DNA of 64,000 nucleotides, from IMG/VR virus record IMGVR_UViG_3300035565_000042, positions 1 through 64,000 of that record; one strand, written 5' to 3'. The notes under the pieces were generated by a model, which was not told the origin of the DNA, made no database searches, and was given only the letters and a program-made list of their open reading frames with translations. Positions 21,475-28,827 of this stretch are shown in pieces (the first letter of the stretch is position 1; the number at the start of each line of letters is the position of its first letter). Both the position numbers and the translations under genes were made by a program. This DNA comes from a virus.

Positions 21475-23415
21475 ATGTCAAAACTTGCTACATCTGATCT
21501 TTCTACAGATGATATAAAGATTGCACTTGGATTACAAGGTGTTCAGTCTATCGAAGATTTATGCACAAGTGAGAATGTAAAGCCAGAAGGACTTGATGCT
21601 ACATATTGTCCCGGAGCTCAGTCTTATAATAAACTGATAAATCTTCGAACAGAACCATACGATATCAGTAAGTTTCGTGGTTATGATCCGAGTGATAGAA
21701 TTACTGTTCTTGACAATAGTAATCTGATCCATAAGTTAAATGCCGGAGAATGGGATTCTTCTCTTATTCTTGGGATCGATCATCGTTGTGTTGTTCGTGG
21801 TTCTGATGGTTATACATGGATCGGAGCCGAGACATCTTTATATCCTGGCAATGAAGGATTATACCGATATACCGGTACTGGGATGGGATGGAAAGTTCCT
21901 GCTTCATATCTTTCCGGATCATTTGTATATTCATTACTTGTAGATAACGATGGCAAACTCTGGATTGGCACAAGCAATGGAATAACAATCTACGATCCGA
22001 TTGCTAATACATGGACAAAGTATACTGCATCTTCACCTTATGCTTCTGGTAAGATGACAAATAGTAACGTAAAGTGCATGCTCCTTGATAGTGTGGACGG
22101 TTCTATATGGCTTGGTACTTTGCGAGAACTCATTAATATCAAAGTCTTAAATAGTAGTCTTGGATGGATCCGATATACATATCCGGTACTATCTGACTAT
22201 GCGGTACTATCAATAGCTCAGGATGCAGCCGGTGATCTTTGGATTGGTACTATGTTTGGCGGTGTTACCAAAATGAATCACATAACTCATGCAACTACAT
22301 TTTATAAAGTTGCAGATGGACTTGCAAACAGGCGAGTAAATTCCGTGAAGATTGACAGTAGTGATGTCAAATGGTTTGCAACTGCATCAGGTCTGTCTGT
22401 ATATGATGGTACGTGGACAACGCTAACTACAACTGATGGTCTGGCAAATAATAATGTTCTCTGTCTTGTTGTAGATAATGTAGACTGTAAATGGATTGGC
22501 TGTCATGGAGGATTATCAAAAATATTCAGAAAAACAGGAACGATTCAGACGTGGTATTTTAATGGATTACATGATCCTAATGATGAACCATCACCTGGTA
22601 TTGATAGTATAAATGCCATTTTTGCTGAAGTTGCTCCTGTAGTTCCTGATGCTGTTGTTGCTACCGCAGGGGTAGATATTGATGAGTGGTCATTTACGGC
22701 TCATTGGAATATTTCTGAACTTGCTTTAGGATATTATCTTGATGTTTCAGAGGATCCTGCTTTTGCTACTTTTGTTTCGGGTTTTAATAATCTTAATGTT
22801 GGTAATGTTCTTTTATATGGAGTAACTGGTCTTACTCCAAATATTAACTATTACTACAGATTAAGGGCATACAATAAAAACGGTACAAGCAGTAACTCAA
22901 ATATTATAACATATAATATAGTACATCAATATGATGATTGGTTCTTGCCATCTCTTGATGAGTTACAGGCAATGTATGATCAATTGCAACTACATGGAAT
23001 AGGTAACTTTTCTATTATTAATTCAACCTATTGGTCTTCAAGTGAAGGTTCAGTTCCGGCAACTTCTGCTAAGGCTATTGATTTTTCAAATAGTTCAACA
23101 TGGAATAATGTGAAAAGTAATTCTGCCGGCCCATGTACTAGAGCCTGCAGAGCATTTACGTCTACTAATCATTCATACGCATTAAGAGATACCGGTCCGG
23201 CAGGAGGATGGATATTCTGGAAGTCAGGGAATAATTATCTTGAATGTGCTGTATCAGATTTAAGTAATACCCAGTCATGGAGTAATGTTACAAATCTTGC
23301 TATTGGTACTACTGGAACTGCAATAGGAACCGGTCAGTCAAATACAAATAAAGTAATAGCGCAGGTTGGTCATATAAACAGTGCTGCTAAACTTTGCAAT
23401 GATCTTATAGTATAA
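21475..23415 (+). CDS. Receptor-binding adhesin: propeller repeats, FN3, DUF1566/Lcl-like end
   Basis: 646 residues. Residues about 110-320 contain repeats of the form D-G-x-L-W-I-G-T-x-x-G-(I/V), typical of two-component-regulator beta-propeller blades (for example 'DGKLWIGTSNGITIYDP'). Residues about 388-480 look like a fibronectin type III domain ('GYYLDVSEDPAFATF...LTPNINYYYRLRAYN'). From about 486, 'DDWFLPSLDELQAMYDQL', 'YWSSSE' and 'CTRACRAF' match DUF1566/Lcl C-terminal domains, followed by a 'GPAGGWIFW...TGTAIGTGQSNT' segment. It begins 2 nt after the fibre gene. This modular build fits a tip adhesin contacting glycans or surface protein. Confidence 0.85.
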   Translation: MSKLATSDLSTDDIKIALGLQGVQSIEDLCTSENVKPEGLDATYCPGAQSYNKLINLRTEPYDISKFRGYDPSDRITVLDNSNLIHKLNAGEWDSSLILGIDHRCVVRGSDGYTWIGAETSLYPGNEGLYRYTGTGMGWKVPASYLSGSFVYSLLVDNDGKLWIGTSNGITIYDPIANTWTKYTASSPYASGKMTNSNVKCMLLDSVDGSIWLGTLRELINIKVLNSSLGWIRYTYPVLSDYAVLSIAQDAAGDLWIGTMFGGVTKMNHITHATTFYKVADGLANRRVNSVKIDSSDVKWFATASGLSVYDGTWTTLTTTDGLANNNVLCLVVDNVDCKWIGCHGGLSKIFRKTGTIQTWYFNGLHDPNDEPSPGIDSINAIFAEVAPVVPDAVVATAGVDIDEWSFTAHWNISELALGYYLDVSEDPAFATFVSGFNNLNVGNVLLYGVTGLTPNINYYYRLRAYNKNGTSSNSNIITYNIVHQYDDWFLPSLDELQAMYDQLQLHGIGNFSIINSTYWSSSEGSVPATSAKAIDFSNSSTWNNVKSNSAGPCTRACRAFTSTNHSYALRDTGPAGGWIFWKSGNNYLECAVSDLSNTQSWSNVTNLAIGTTGTAIGTGQSNTNKVIAQVGHINSAAKLCNDLIV

Positions 23416-23439
23416 AAAAAGAGGCCTAAGCCTCTTTTT
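23416..23439. terminator. Bidirectional terminator between convergent operons
   Basis: AAAAAGAGGC, CTAA loop, GCCTCTTTTT: a perfect stem with a T-run on each strand, placed directly after the + strand adhesin stop. It contains the TAG stop of the - strand gene, and so insulates two convergent transcription units. Confidence 0.9.
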
Positions 23440-23989
23440 CATTACCATCGTCAATCTTCTCTGGATCAAACTTACTTATCCCCGCCAGTTCTGTGTAATG
23501 AATAGTCAGAAATACATTACCGGTAACCCAATCAATAACCTTTGGTAATGACCAGTTCAATGCTTCTTCCGGTAGGAATGGATTTACTTCTTTCCCTACA
23601 GCAAGTTTTGCACGGATAGACTCAGGAATATCAACTGTATCCCATGCGACAACAAAGTATCTTTTTATCTCCTGCATTGAGTCATCCTTCTTTGGAGCCA
23701 TGCGTTGCGGAAGAATAAGATTTGCAACCTTTGACTTTATCTGCTTTCCGGGAGCATCAATGACATAGATTCTTCCATTGACCGGTTCGCTTTCGCACTT
23801 TGGTATCTCAATGGATTTATACTCTATTTCTTCTTCGGCTTTTACAAACTTTTGTCGGAAATCTTCTGTAACTAATCCTGGGGATACTACTCCGGATAAT
23901 ACAGGAGACTCACGGTCGCCTTGTTCATCTGACGGATGACCAATGTTATCAGCCATTTCATTTATTTCTTTCTTTCTTTTCTCTTCCAT
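23426..23989 (-). CDS. Hypothetical protein downstream of uracil-DNA glycosylase
   Basis: 187 residues from ATG 23989, 1 nt after the upstream stop; a longer frame exists but would overlap the glycosylase gene. The N-terminus is Lys/Glu-rich, and the body contains 'RYFVVAWDTVDIPESIRAKLAVG' and 'EALNWSLPKVIDWVTGNVFLTIHYTELAGISKF'. I do not recognise a family. It is the last gene of the replication operon and ends inside the terminator hairpin. Confidence 0.8.
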   Translation of the reverse strand: MEEKRKKEINEMADNIGHPSDEQGDRESPVLSGVVSPGLVTEDFRQKFVKAEEEIEYKSIEIPKCESEPVNGRIYVIDAPGKQIKSKVANLILPQRMAPKKDDSMQEIKRYFVVAWDTVDIPESIRAKLAVGKEVNPFLPEEALNWSLPKVIDWVTGNVFLTIHYTELAGISKFDPEKIDDGNEKEA

Positions 23990-23990
23990 T

Positions 23991-24872
23991 TTATGATTGT
24001 TTTTGTGGTTTAGTTGAAAATGCTGCTTCAATTTCGTGAAGATAGTTAAAATAATTGTCACGATTTACAGGAATATGCAAAATCAGATCTTTGTCGATGT
24101 AGTTGCATATCTTGTCTGCCTCGATAGGATAGTGTTCGCGAACTATTGCCTTGGCTTTAGCCTTATCAAAGCATGAGTCAAGATCAACCTGGTTATAGAT
24201 GTTCGACTTATTGATCATTGGAAGTATGTCCCTGACAATACTGAAGTGCCGGCATCCGGTAAACTTATCGGTACCGTTGGAGTCTTTATATAGTTCAGCA
24301 GCTGGGTGTGGCGCTGTAAGGACTACATGCTTGGGATTCTTGATGTATTGCTGGTATTCCTGAGCATCCCGGCCCCAGAGAAGATATATGACCTGATGTT
24401 CTTTTTTGTCAAGAGCCTTGAAAACTTCTTCTATAACCAATTCCCATCCTTTTCCTTTATGAGATCCTGACTTGTTCTCTTCGACGGTAAGAACTACGTT
24501 TAACAAGAGAATGCCAAGTTTCGTCCAGTTTGTAAGATCAGCTGTAGGAAAGAACTCTTCAATGGTTACGTTGTGGAAATATTGAATGTTTAGATCTTGG
24601 TATATCTCCTTGAAGATAACCTCAAGAGATTTGGGCCACTCTTTCTTTCGTGAAGAGAATGCCAGACCATCAGCGACTCCTTCCCACGGATATGGATCCT
24701 GACCGAGTATTACTACTTTAGTTTGCTCGTAAGTACAGAGATCGAATGCCCTGAATACATCTTTGCCTTCCGGATAGATCTTCTTGTTCTGGCGCTCAGA
24801 CTTCAGAAATGCCTGTAACTCTCGCATCCTTGGAGTTGAGAGAACCGGTGTTAGTATTTCATTCCAAGTCAT
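23991..24872 (-). CDS. ung: Uracil-DNA glycosylase, family 1
   Basis: 293 residues. It carries both signature blocks of family-1 uracil-DNA glycosylases: GQDPYP at 57-62 (D59 the expected water-activating Asp) followed by 'GVADGLAFSS', and the HPxxxx leucine-loop region 'APHPAAELY' (H189). Family members are usually about 220-230 residues, so the last ~75 residues are an extra C-terminal domain. It removes uracil from DNA; in phages it may protect the genome or target uracil-containing DNA. The start overlaps the upstream gene as ATGA (24869-24872). Confidence 0.93.
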   Translation of the reverse strand: MTWNEILTPVLSTPRMRELQAFLKSERQNKKIYPEGKDVFRAFDLCTYEQTKVVILGQDPYPWEGVADGLAFSSRKKEWPKSLEVIFKEIYQDLNIQYFHNVTIEEFFPTADLTNWTKLGILLLNVVLTVEENKSGSHKGKGWELVIEEVFKALDKKEHQVIYLLWGRDAQEYQQYIKNPKHVVLTAPHPAAELYKDSNGTDKFTGCRHFSIVRDILPMINKSNIYNQVDLDSCFDKAKAKAIVREHYPIEADKICNYIDKDLILHIPVNRDNYFNYLHEIEAAFSTKPQKQS

Positions 24873-25030
24873 GATTCGTCTTTTAGATTATCAAGGATAC
24901 TCTTAAGTTGATCCCATGTACGATACAATGGATTAATGAAATAGTCTGTTCTCCATGAATATGCTGACAGATTACCATTGAAACATCTTTTGATAAAATA
25001 TCCTCTATACATTAATGGATGTTTTGTCAT
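24869..25030 (-). CDS. Small hypothetical protein (53 aa)
   Basis: A short frame coupled at both ends: ATGA overlap with the upstream gene (25027-25030) and with the glycosylase start (24869-24872). The product is basic and aromatic ('YRGYFIKRCFNGNLSAYSWRTDYFINP'). The double overlap is the main support that it is translated. No family recognised. Confidence 0.75.
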   Translation of the reverse strand: MTKHPLMYRGYFIKRCFNGNLSAYSWRTDYFINPLYRTWDQLKSILDNLKDES

Positions 25031-25503
25031 GTATAATGTTTTAGATCGATTTGAAATTTGTTGTACTTATAGTGTTCGGCCGGCTTAGGATTGATGTCAC
25101 ATTCCATAACAAGCCACATGATGACTTCATTTATGTATTTAGCCATCTCTGTCTTACTTCTCACTATTTCATTGAAATCAGGAACTGTTTCAACAACTTT
25201 AAGACTTCCGTCTTTCATTGTTATGTTTCTCATAGTTCCACGGACTTCCTGAAGAAGAATAGAATGAATTTCTTTTTCTTTCATTCCTCCAAAGGTATTT
25301 GAGTTCATGCATTCCTTCCGGATGATACCACCGAAGTAATATGCCAGTTGGTTCCGGGAAGCTCCGGGAGTATCTTCTTCAATGATAGCATACCCCCGTT
25401 TGCCTTCCAGATTTCTTTTGCAGAGCTCAAACATATCCGGACTTTCCCAGTTGAACTTCCCATCGGTTACGGTGAAGAAGTGCTTATATGCAAGCTCTCT
25501 CAT
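25027..25503 (-). CDS. Hypothetical protein
   Basis: 158 residues, charged, mixed alpha/beta ('YAIIEEDTPGASRNQLAYYFGGIIRKECM'). It lies 2 nt downstream of the ssDNA-binding-like gene and is coupled to the next by ATGA, so it is probably part of the replication/recombination set. A phage replication or NinB-like recombination protein is possible, but I cannot support it from motifs. Confidence 0.8.
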   Translation of the reverse strand: MRELAYKHFFTVTDGKFNWESPDMFELCKRNLEGKRGYAIIEEDTPGASRNQLAYYFGGIIRKECMNSNTFGGMKEKEIHSILLQEVRGTMRNITMKDGSLKVVETVPDFNEIVRSKTEMAKYINEVIMWLVMECDINPKPAEHYKYNKFQIDLKHYT

Positions 25504-25505
25504 TT

Positions 25506-26219
25506 CTACCAGTTACCTTCAACGGTCTTTCCTGTTGCTGGCTGATCAGATGATGGTTCTGGTCCTAATGAATCAGGTTCATCAGATCCTTCGATCTTAT
25601 ATCCGCCTGCATATTTTCTGAACTCATCAGATGTAGCCGCTTTTTTCTGCAACCATTTTGGCATCTTTTCAAAAAGATCCTTATCGAAGCCATTGGTTGC
25701 AATCTTGTCCCAATCCCAGTTGTAGTAAGCATTGACGACAGGAAGTGCTTCGACATTCTTTGGTACCGGCATGATACCATTGAATTTAAGGTTTGTGTTG
25801 GCATTGGTTGCTACAGAAACTTCTTTGCCGATGTAGTCCTTCTTGCGTTTATGTATAAATGATATGAAACATGGTTTGCCGATCATTACTGCCGGGTCGA
25901 ATGACTCTTCCTCTTTTTCATCAAGAGGCCTGTTTCTCCATGAGGAAACGAGTTTTGACAGATTGGACTTGTCACCTGTTACGGCTGTCAGTTCCATGCC
26001 AATAACGAATGGCTGTTCGCCCTTGTCGGGATTGAATGTTGCAAGTAATCCTGGGAATTCCCACGTGATGTAGATCTTTCTCTGCTTGCCTTTTGCTTCT
26101 CCTTTGAAAAATACCGGAACTGTTCCGATATCGATTACTGAATAACATCTTGCGAATGCGGTTTGAGGTTCGGGCAGCGGTACTGAATTAAAGTTACCGC
26201 CTTTTGTGGCTTGTGTCAT
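25506..26219 (-). CDS. Probable phage ssDNA-binding/replication-associated protein
   Basis: 237 residues. The pattern 'TAFARCYSVIDIGT...VFFKGEAKGKQRKIYITWEF', 'LSKLVSSWRNRP', 'MIGKPCFISFIHKRKKDYIG' and the 'MPKWLQKKAATSDEF' end matches a widespread phage family usually found in replication operons and often annotated as ssDNA-binding. The first half is beta-rich, consistent with an OB-like fold; the end is acidic and Ser/Asp-rich, as in SSB tails. Family recognition is from memory of the pattern; DNA binding is inference. Confidence 0.75.
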   Translation of the reverse strand: MTQATKGGNFNSVPLPEPQTAFARCYSVIDIGTVPVFFKGEAKGKQRKIYITWEFPGLLATFNPDKGEQPFVIGMELTAVTGDKSNLSKLVSSWRNRPLDEKEEESFDPAVMIGKPCFISFIHKRKKDYIGKEVSVATNANTNLKFNGIMPVPKNVEALPVVNAYYNWDWDKIATNGFDKDLFEKMPKWLQKKAATSDEFRKYAGGYKIEGSDEPDSLGPEPSSDQPATGKTVEGNW

Positions 26220-26318
26220 AATTAATAAAGATTTAGTGTAACAATAAGTGAAGATTAATTTAATGATAATTTTCTTTCCAACGTATGTGTATCAAATGTA
26301 AGTTGTTATAGCGAGATA

Positions 26319-26813
26319 TCAAAGTTTGCGTCCTATTATTTTCATCCATTGTTCATAACTCCAAACTTCCAATCCTTTGCTCTTTCGATACTCCATGAGT
26401 TCCCGCCATCTTATTTTGAATCGTTCCCGATGCCATAGTTTTTTCAGATATGCACGTTTCTTATTGCATCGTCTTATATGTGCGGCCAGTTCTGCATCCC
26501 AGCGTCTTTGTCGTTCCTGCATGGTCATTCCAAGGAACCCGAGTTCGTCTATCTTGACATAAACACCAAGTCGCATCCGGTTTACTATTCTTGTGAAAAA
26601 AAGTCTTATAACCCGTTCTACCAAGTTATAAGACAAATCCATTCCCTGTTCTTTGCCATCTTCAACGATTTGTCTGATGATCAGGTTCCATCCATGGGGG
26701 CCATCAAAAGGAACTTTACCTGACGACGTACTGGTCGTCGATATAGAATTTAATGCCCGGTAAGGTCTCTCGTCCTGAATGCAAATCCTCTTTGATTTTC
26801 TCTCTGTTTTCAT
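26319..26813 (-). CDS. HU-like small DNA-binding protein (tentative)
   Basis: 164 residues. 'WNLIIRQIVEDGKEQGMDLSYNLVERVIRLFFTRIVNRMRLGVYVKIDELGFLGM' resembles the two helices and beta turn of HU/IHF proteins, followed by a strongly basic, Arg/Trp-rich tail. The ATG at 26813 lies 98 nt inside the upstream gene; the next in-frame ATG (26642) would delete part of the HU-like helix, so the long overlap may be real. A ~100-nt gap follows before the next gene. The nucleoid-like role is inference. Confidence 0.65.
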   Translation of the reverse strand: MKTERKSKRICIQDERPYRALNSISTTSTSSGKVPFDGPHGWNLIIRQIVEDGKEQGMDLSYNLVERVIRLFFTRIVNRMRLGVYVKIDELGFLGMTMQERQRRWDAELAAHIRRCNKKRAYLKKLWHRERFKIRWRELMEYRKSKGLEVWSYEQWMKIIGRKL

Positions 26814-27768
26814 TTATAAAAGAATATATCTTTGATTCATCAACACTAAGAAGATCTCTGGTTACTGATAATTCATCAACAACAGTATACTTCAGCTGAC
26901 CTCTTATTCCTTTCCCTGCATCAGCAACTACAGCTTCATTAGCTTTATCTTCTTTCTTTATCGCTCTTCCAATCTTCTTATCTGTTGTTTCAAAGTTCTC
27001 CTTACTCTCAACTTCGGCTGCAGCACGTTTCTCGGATATCTTCTCAAGAGCCTTTGTTCTCTGATATGGTTCCAGGTGTTCAGCTTCGATGATCAGAAGG
27101 CTTGCCTTGTGTTCAGCCAGGCGTTTGCGTATCTTGCGTACCATTTCGCTGTAAAGCTCGGAAAAATATTTGAATGTCTCTTCTTTGGGAAGACTTCCGT
27201 CAAGCCATGTGGAAAGATCATCACAGTCAGAAGATTTGATACAGCCGGAACTTTGTTTGTTCTCCCCATTCTTGTTCTGCCAGTTGCCACCATATATCCT
27301 GGCATTAAGCTGGACTTCAATCCTGTTGATCTTGGCATTTTCTTCAGTCATCTCTGCCTGTTTGACCTCAAGTTCCTTGTCCTTTGCTTCTTTCTCAACT
27401 CTGGCTGCAGCTTCCTGGACGACCTTATAGTTAGCGATCTCTGAAGTGATACGGACCTTGATCCGTGTAAGCATATCGGTGACAGTCTTGAAATAACTGT
27501 CAATAGCTTTTGATGTGGCCAGATATGGTTCTTTCAGTATTACGCGAGTATTCTCAACTTCCTTGAGATAACCAACTACGTTTGCCGCATTGTTTTCGGC
27601 TATTGTCAGGATCTCCGGAGTGGTGATCTTCAGTTCAAGACTCATCTTGTCAAGTTCAGGAAGTTTATCCTGGATGATCTTGACCTTAGATGCCATTGTT
27701 TCTACCGGCATCAGTGATTCAGTTTTCTTTACTGCCTTGGTTGTTTCTTTGTCTTTAGTTGCTTTCAT
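26716..27768 (-). CDS. Coiled-coil replication/recombination-associated protein
   Basis: 350 residues, Lys/Glu-rich, with long helices at residues about 30-170 and 200-290, and an annealase-operon-like N-terminus ('ILTIAENNAANVVGYLKEVENTRVILKEPYLATSKAIDSYFKTV') of the DUF1351 type seen beside phage recombinases. It ends with a compact 'GIKFYIDDQYVVR' segment. It lies upstream of the ssDNA-binding-like gene in the same operon. Role inferred. Confidence 0.75.
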   Translation of the reverse strand: MKATKDKETTKAVKKTESLMPVETMASKVKIIQDKLPELDKMSLELKITTPEILTIAENNAANVVGYLKEVENTRVILKEPYLATSKAIDSYFKTVTDMLTRIKVRITSEIANYKVVQEAAARVEKEAKDKELEVKQAEMTEENAKINRIEVQLNARIYGGNWQNKNGENKQSSGCIKSSDCDDLSTWLDGSLPKEETFKYFSELYSEMVRKIRKRLAEHKASLLIIEAEHLEPYQRTKALEKISEKRAAAEVESKENFETTDKKIGRAIKKEDKANEAVVADAGKGIRGQLKYTVVDELSVTRDLLSVDESKIYSFINENREKIKEDLHSGRETLPGIKFYIDDQYVVR

Positions 27769-27777
27769 GATTATTAC

Positions 27778-27948
27778 TTATTGTACATTATAGTTTAATT
27801 GTTTCGATTTGTGCAGGTATGTAGACAATAACGGGGTCGGATTATGGAATAATTTATCTTCAATCTCTATCAGTCTTGCCTTTGGATGCACTGTTGCTCC
27901 ATAATGACGTAGTTTTCGATGAAGATAATACCTACTTGCATTACTCAT
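27778..27948 (-). CDS. Small basic protein (56 aa)
   Basis: MSNASRYYLHRKLRHYGATV at the start, with an overall basic, His/Tyr-rich composition. The start overlaps the upstream stop by 8 nt (ATGAGTAA) and it ends 9 nt before the next gene, so it fills an otherwise empty operon gap exactly. No family recognised. Confidence 0.7.
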   Translation of the reverse strand: MSNASRYYLHRKLRHYGATVHPKARLIEIEDKLFHNPTPLLSTYLHKSKQLNYNVQ

Positions 27949-28825
27949 CTGTATTTATATTTTGTACAATTTTCTTGAGTGACGATCTGTATTCCTTCGT
28001 TTCTTCTCTTTCTTGAATGAGAAGTTCTGTGAATCTACCCTGGTCAAATATACTATTGATGGCGTCGGTACACATCTGCTGGAGTTGTTCCGGTTTTATA
28101 GCGTCCAGTTCGACCTGTCCAAGTCCTGTCCACTTTGCGGTCCTCACATCAGATTCTTTTGCTGGTGCCGGTGGAAGGTTCCATTCGATAACCTGATCTT
28201 CCATTAAAGCTATTCTTCTTACTTCAACTTCAACACCAAACTTCATGAAGTTCTCATAGATACTTCTCGGAATATCTTCCCCGGAAGGATCGTAATCACC
28301 GAAGTATATTATTATTGGCTTCTTTCCTTCTTCCACTGCATTCTCAAATCTTTTTGATGCTTCATGAAGGAATGTCAATGAAGGATATCCCTTGCATGCA
28401 CCAAGTGTCACACCTTGTCTTGTAGTAACTGGATTGAATACTCCTTGGAGTGCTTTCTTTTCGATGAATACTTCGGGATAATATTCCTGATTTTCCCATC
28501 TGTTCTTTGAATAATATTGCATCCAACTTTTGATAGCATCTTCGGCATCAAGGATCGCTTCATTAACATTTGTCTGTTTGAACTTCGTTTCACCTATCAT
28601 GACACGGTCCAGATCAGAGAATTGGTCAAAGTCAATATCATTATTCCATCTGGCATCAATCATTGCTGTAACTACACGTTTGTAGTGATTGATATCATTG
28701 GTCATGCCAATACCTACCAGTTGGTAATGTAAGGATCTCAAAGTAAGAACTCCAAATGCATACCTACTACAGATCTCAATAGAATGTTCTATGATCCACT
28801 GTTTTGTAAAAATATCTTTTTCCAT
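27941..28825 (-). CDS. Spo11/Topo VI-A-like TOPRIM protein
   Basis: 294 residues. The N-terminus has 'VLTLRSLHYQLVG' (Y34), reminiscent of the winged-helix region that holds the catalytic Tyr of Topo VI-A/Spo11. The C-terminal half has a TOPRIM-type set: E122 in 'EVFIEKKAL' and D177-x-D179 in 'IIYFGDYDPSGEDIP'. Topo VI-A, Spo11 and some defence nucleases share this D-x-D-P-S-G turn. It sits between the primase-helicase and recombination-like genes, so a nicking, topoisomerase or origin-processing role is plausible; a catalytically silent DNA-binding role cannot be excluded. Confidence 0.72.
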   Translation of the reverse strand: MEKDIFTKQWIIEHSIEICSRYAFGVLTLRSLHYQLVGIGMTNDINHYKRVVTAMIDARWNNDIDFDQFSDLDRVMIGETKFKQTNVNEAILDAEDAIKSWMQYYSKNRWENQEYYPEVFIEKKALQGVFNPVTTRQGVTLGACKGYPSLTFLHEASKRFENAVEEGKKPIIIYFGDYDPSGEDIPRSIYENFMKFGVEVEVRRIALMEDQVIEWNLPPAPAKESDVRTAKWTGLGQVELDAIKPEQLQQMCTDAINSIFDQGRFTELLIQEREETKEYRSSLKKIVQNINTDE

Positions 28826-28827
28826 GA

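Noticed and set aside
21475-23415. Diversity-generating retroelement target
   Set aside because: The C-terminal fold is of the right general type, but no reverse transcriptase or template repeat is in the window.
27845-27860. Promoter-like AATTATTCCATAATCC on the - strand
   Set aside because: It falls inside the 56-aa gene at 27778-27948 and is not in front of a gene.
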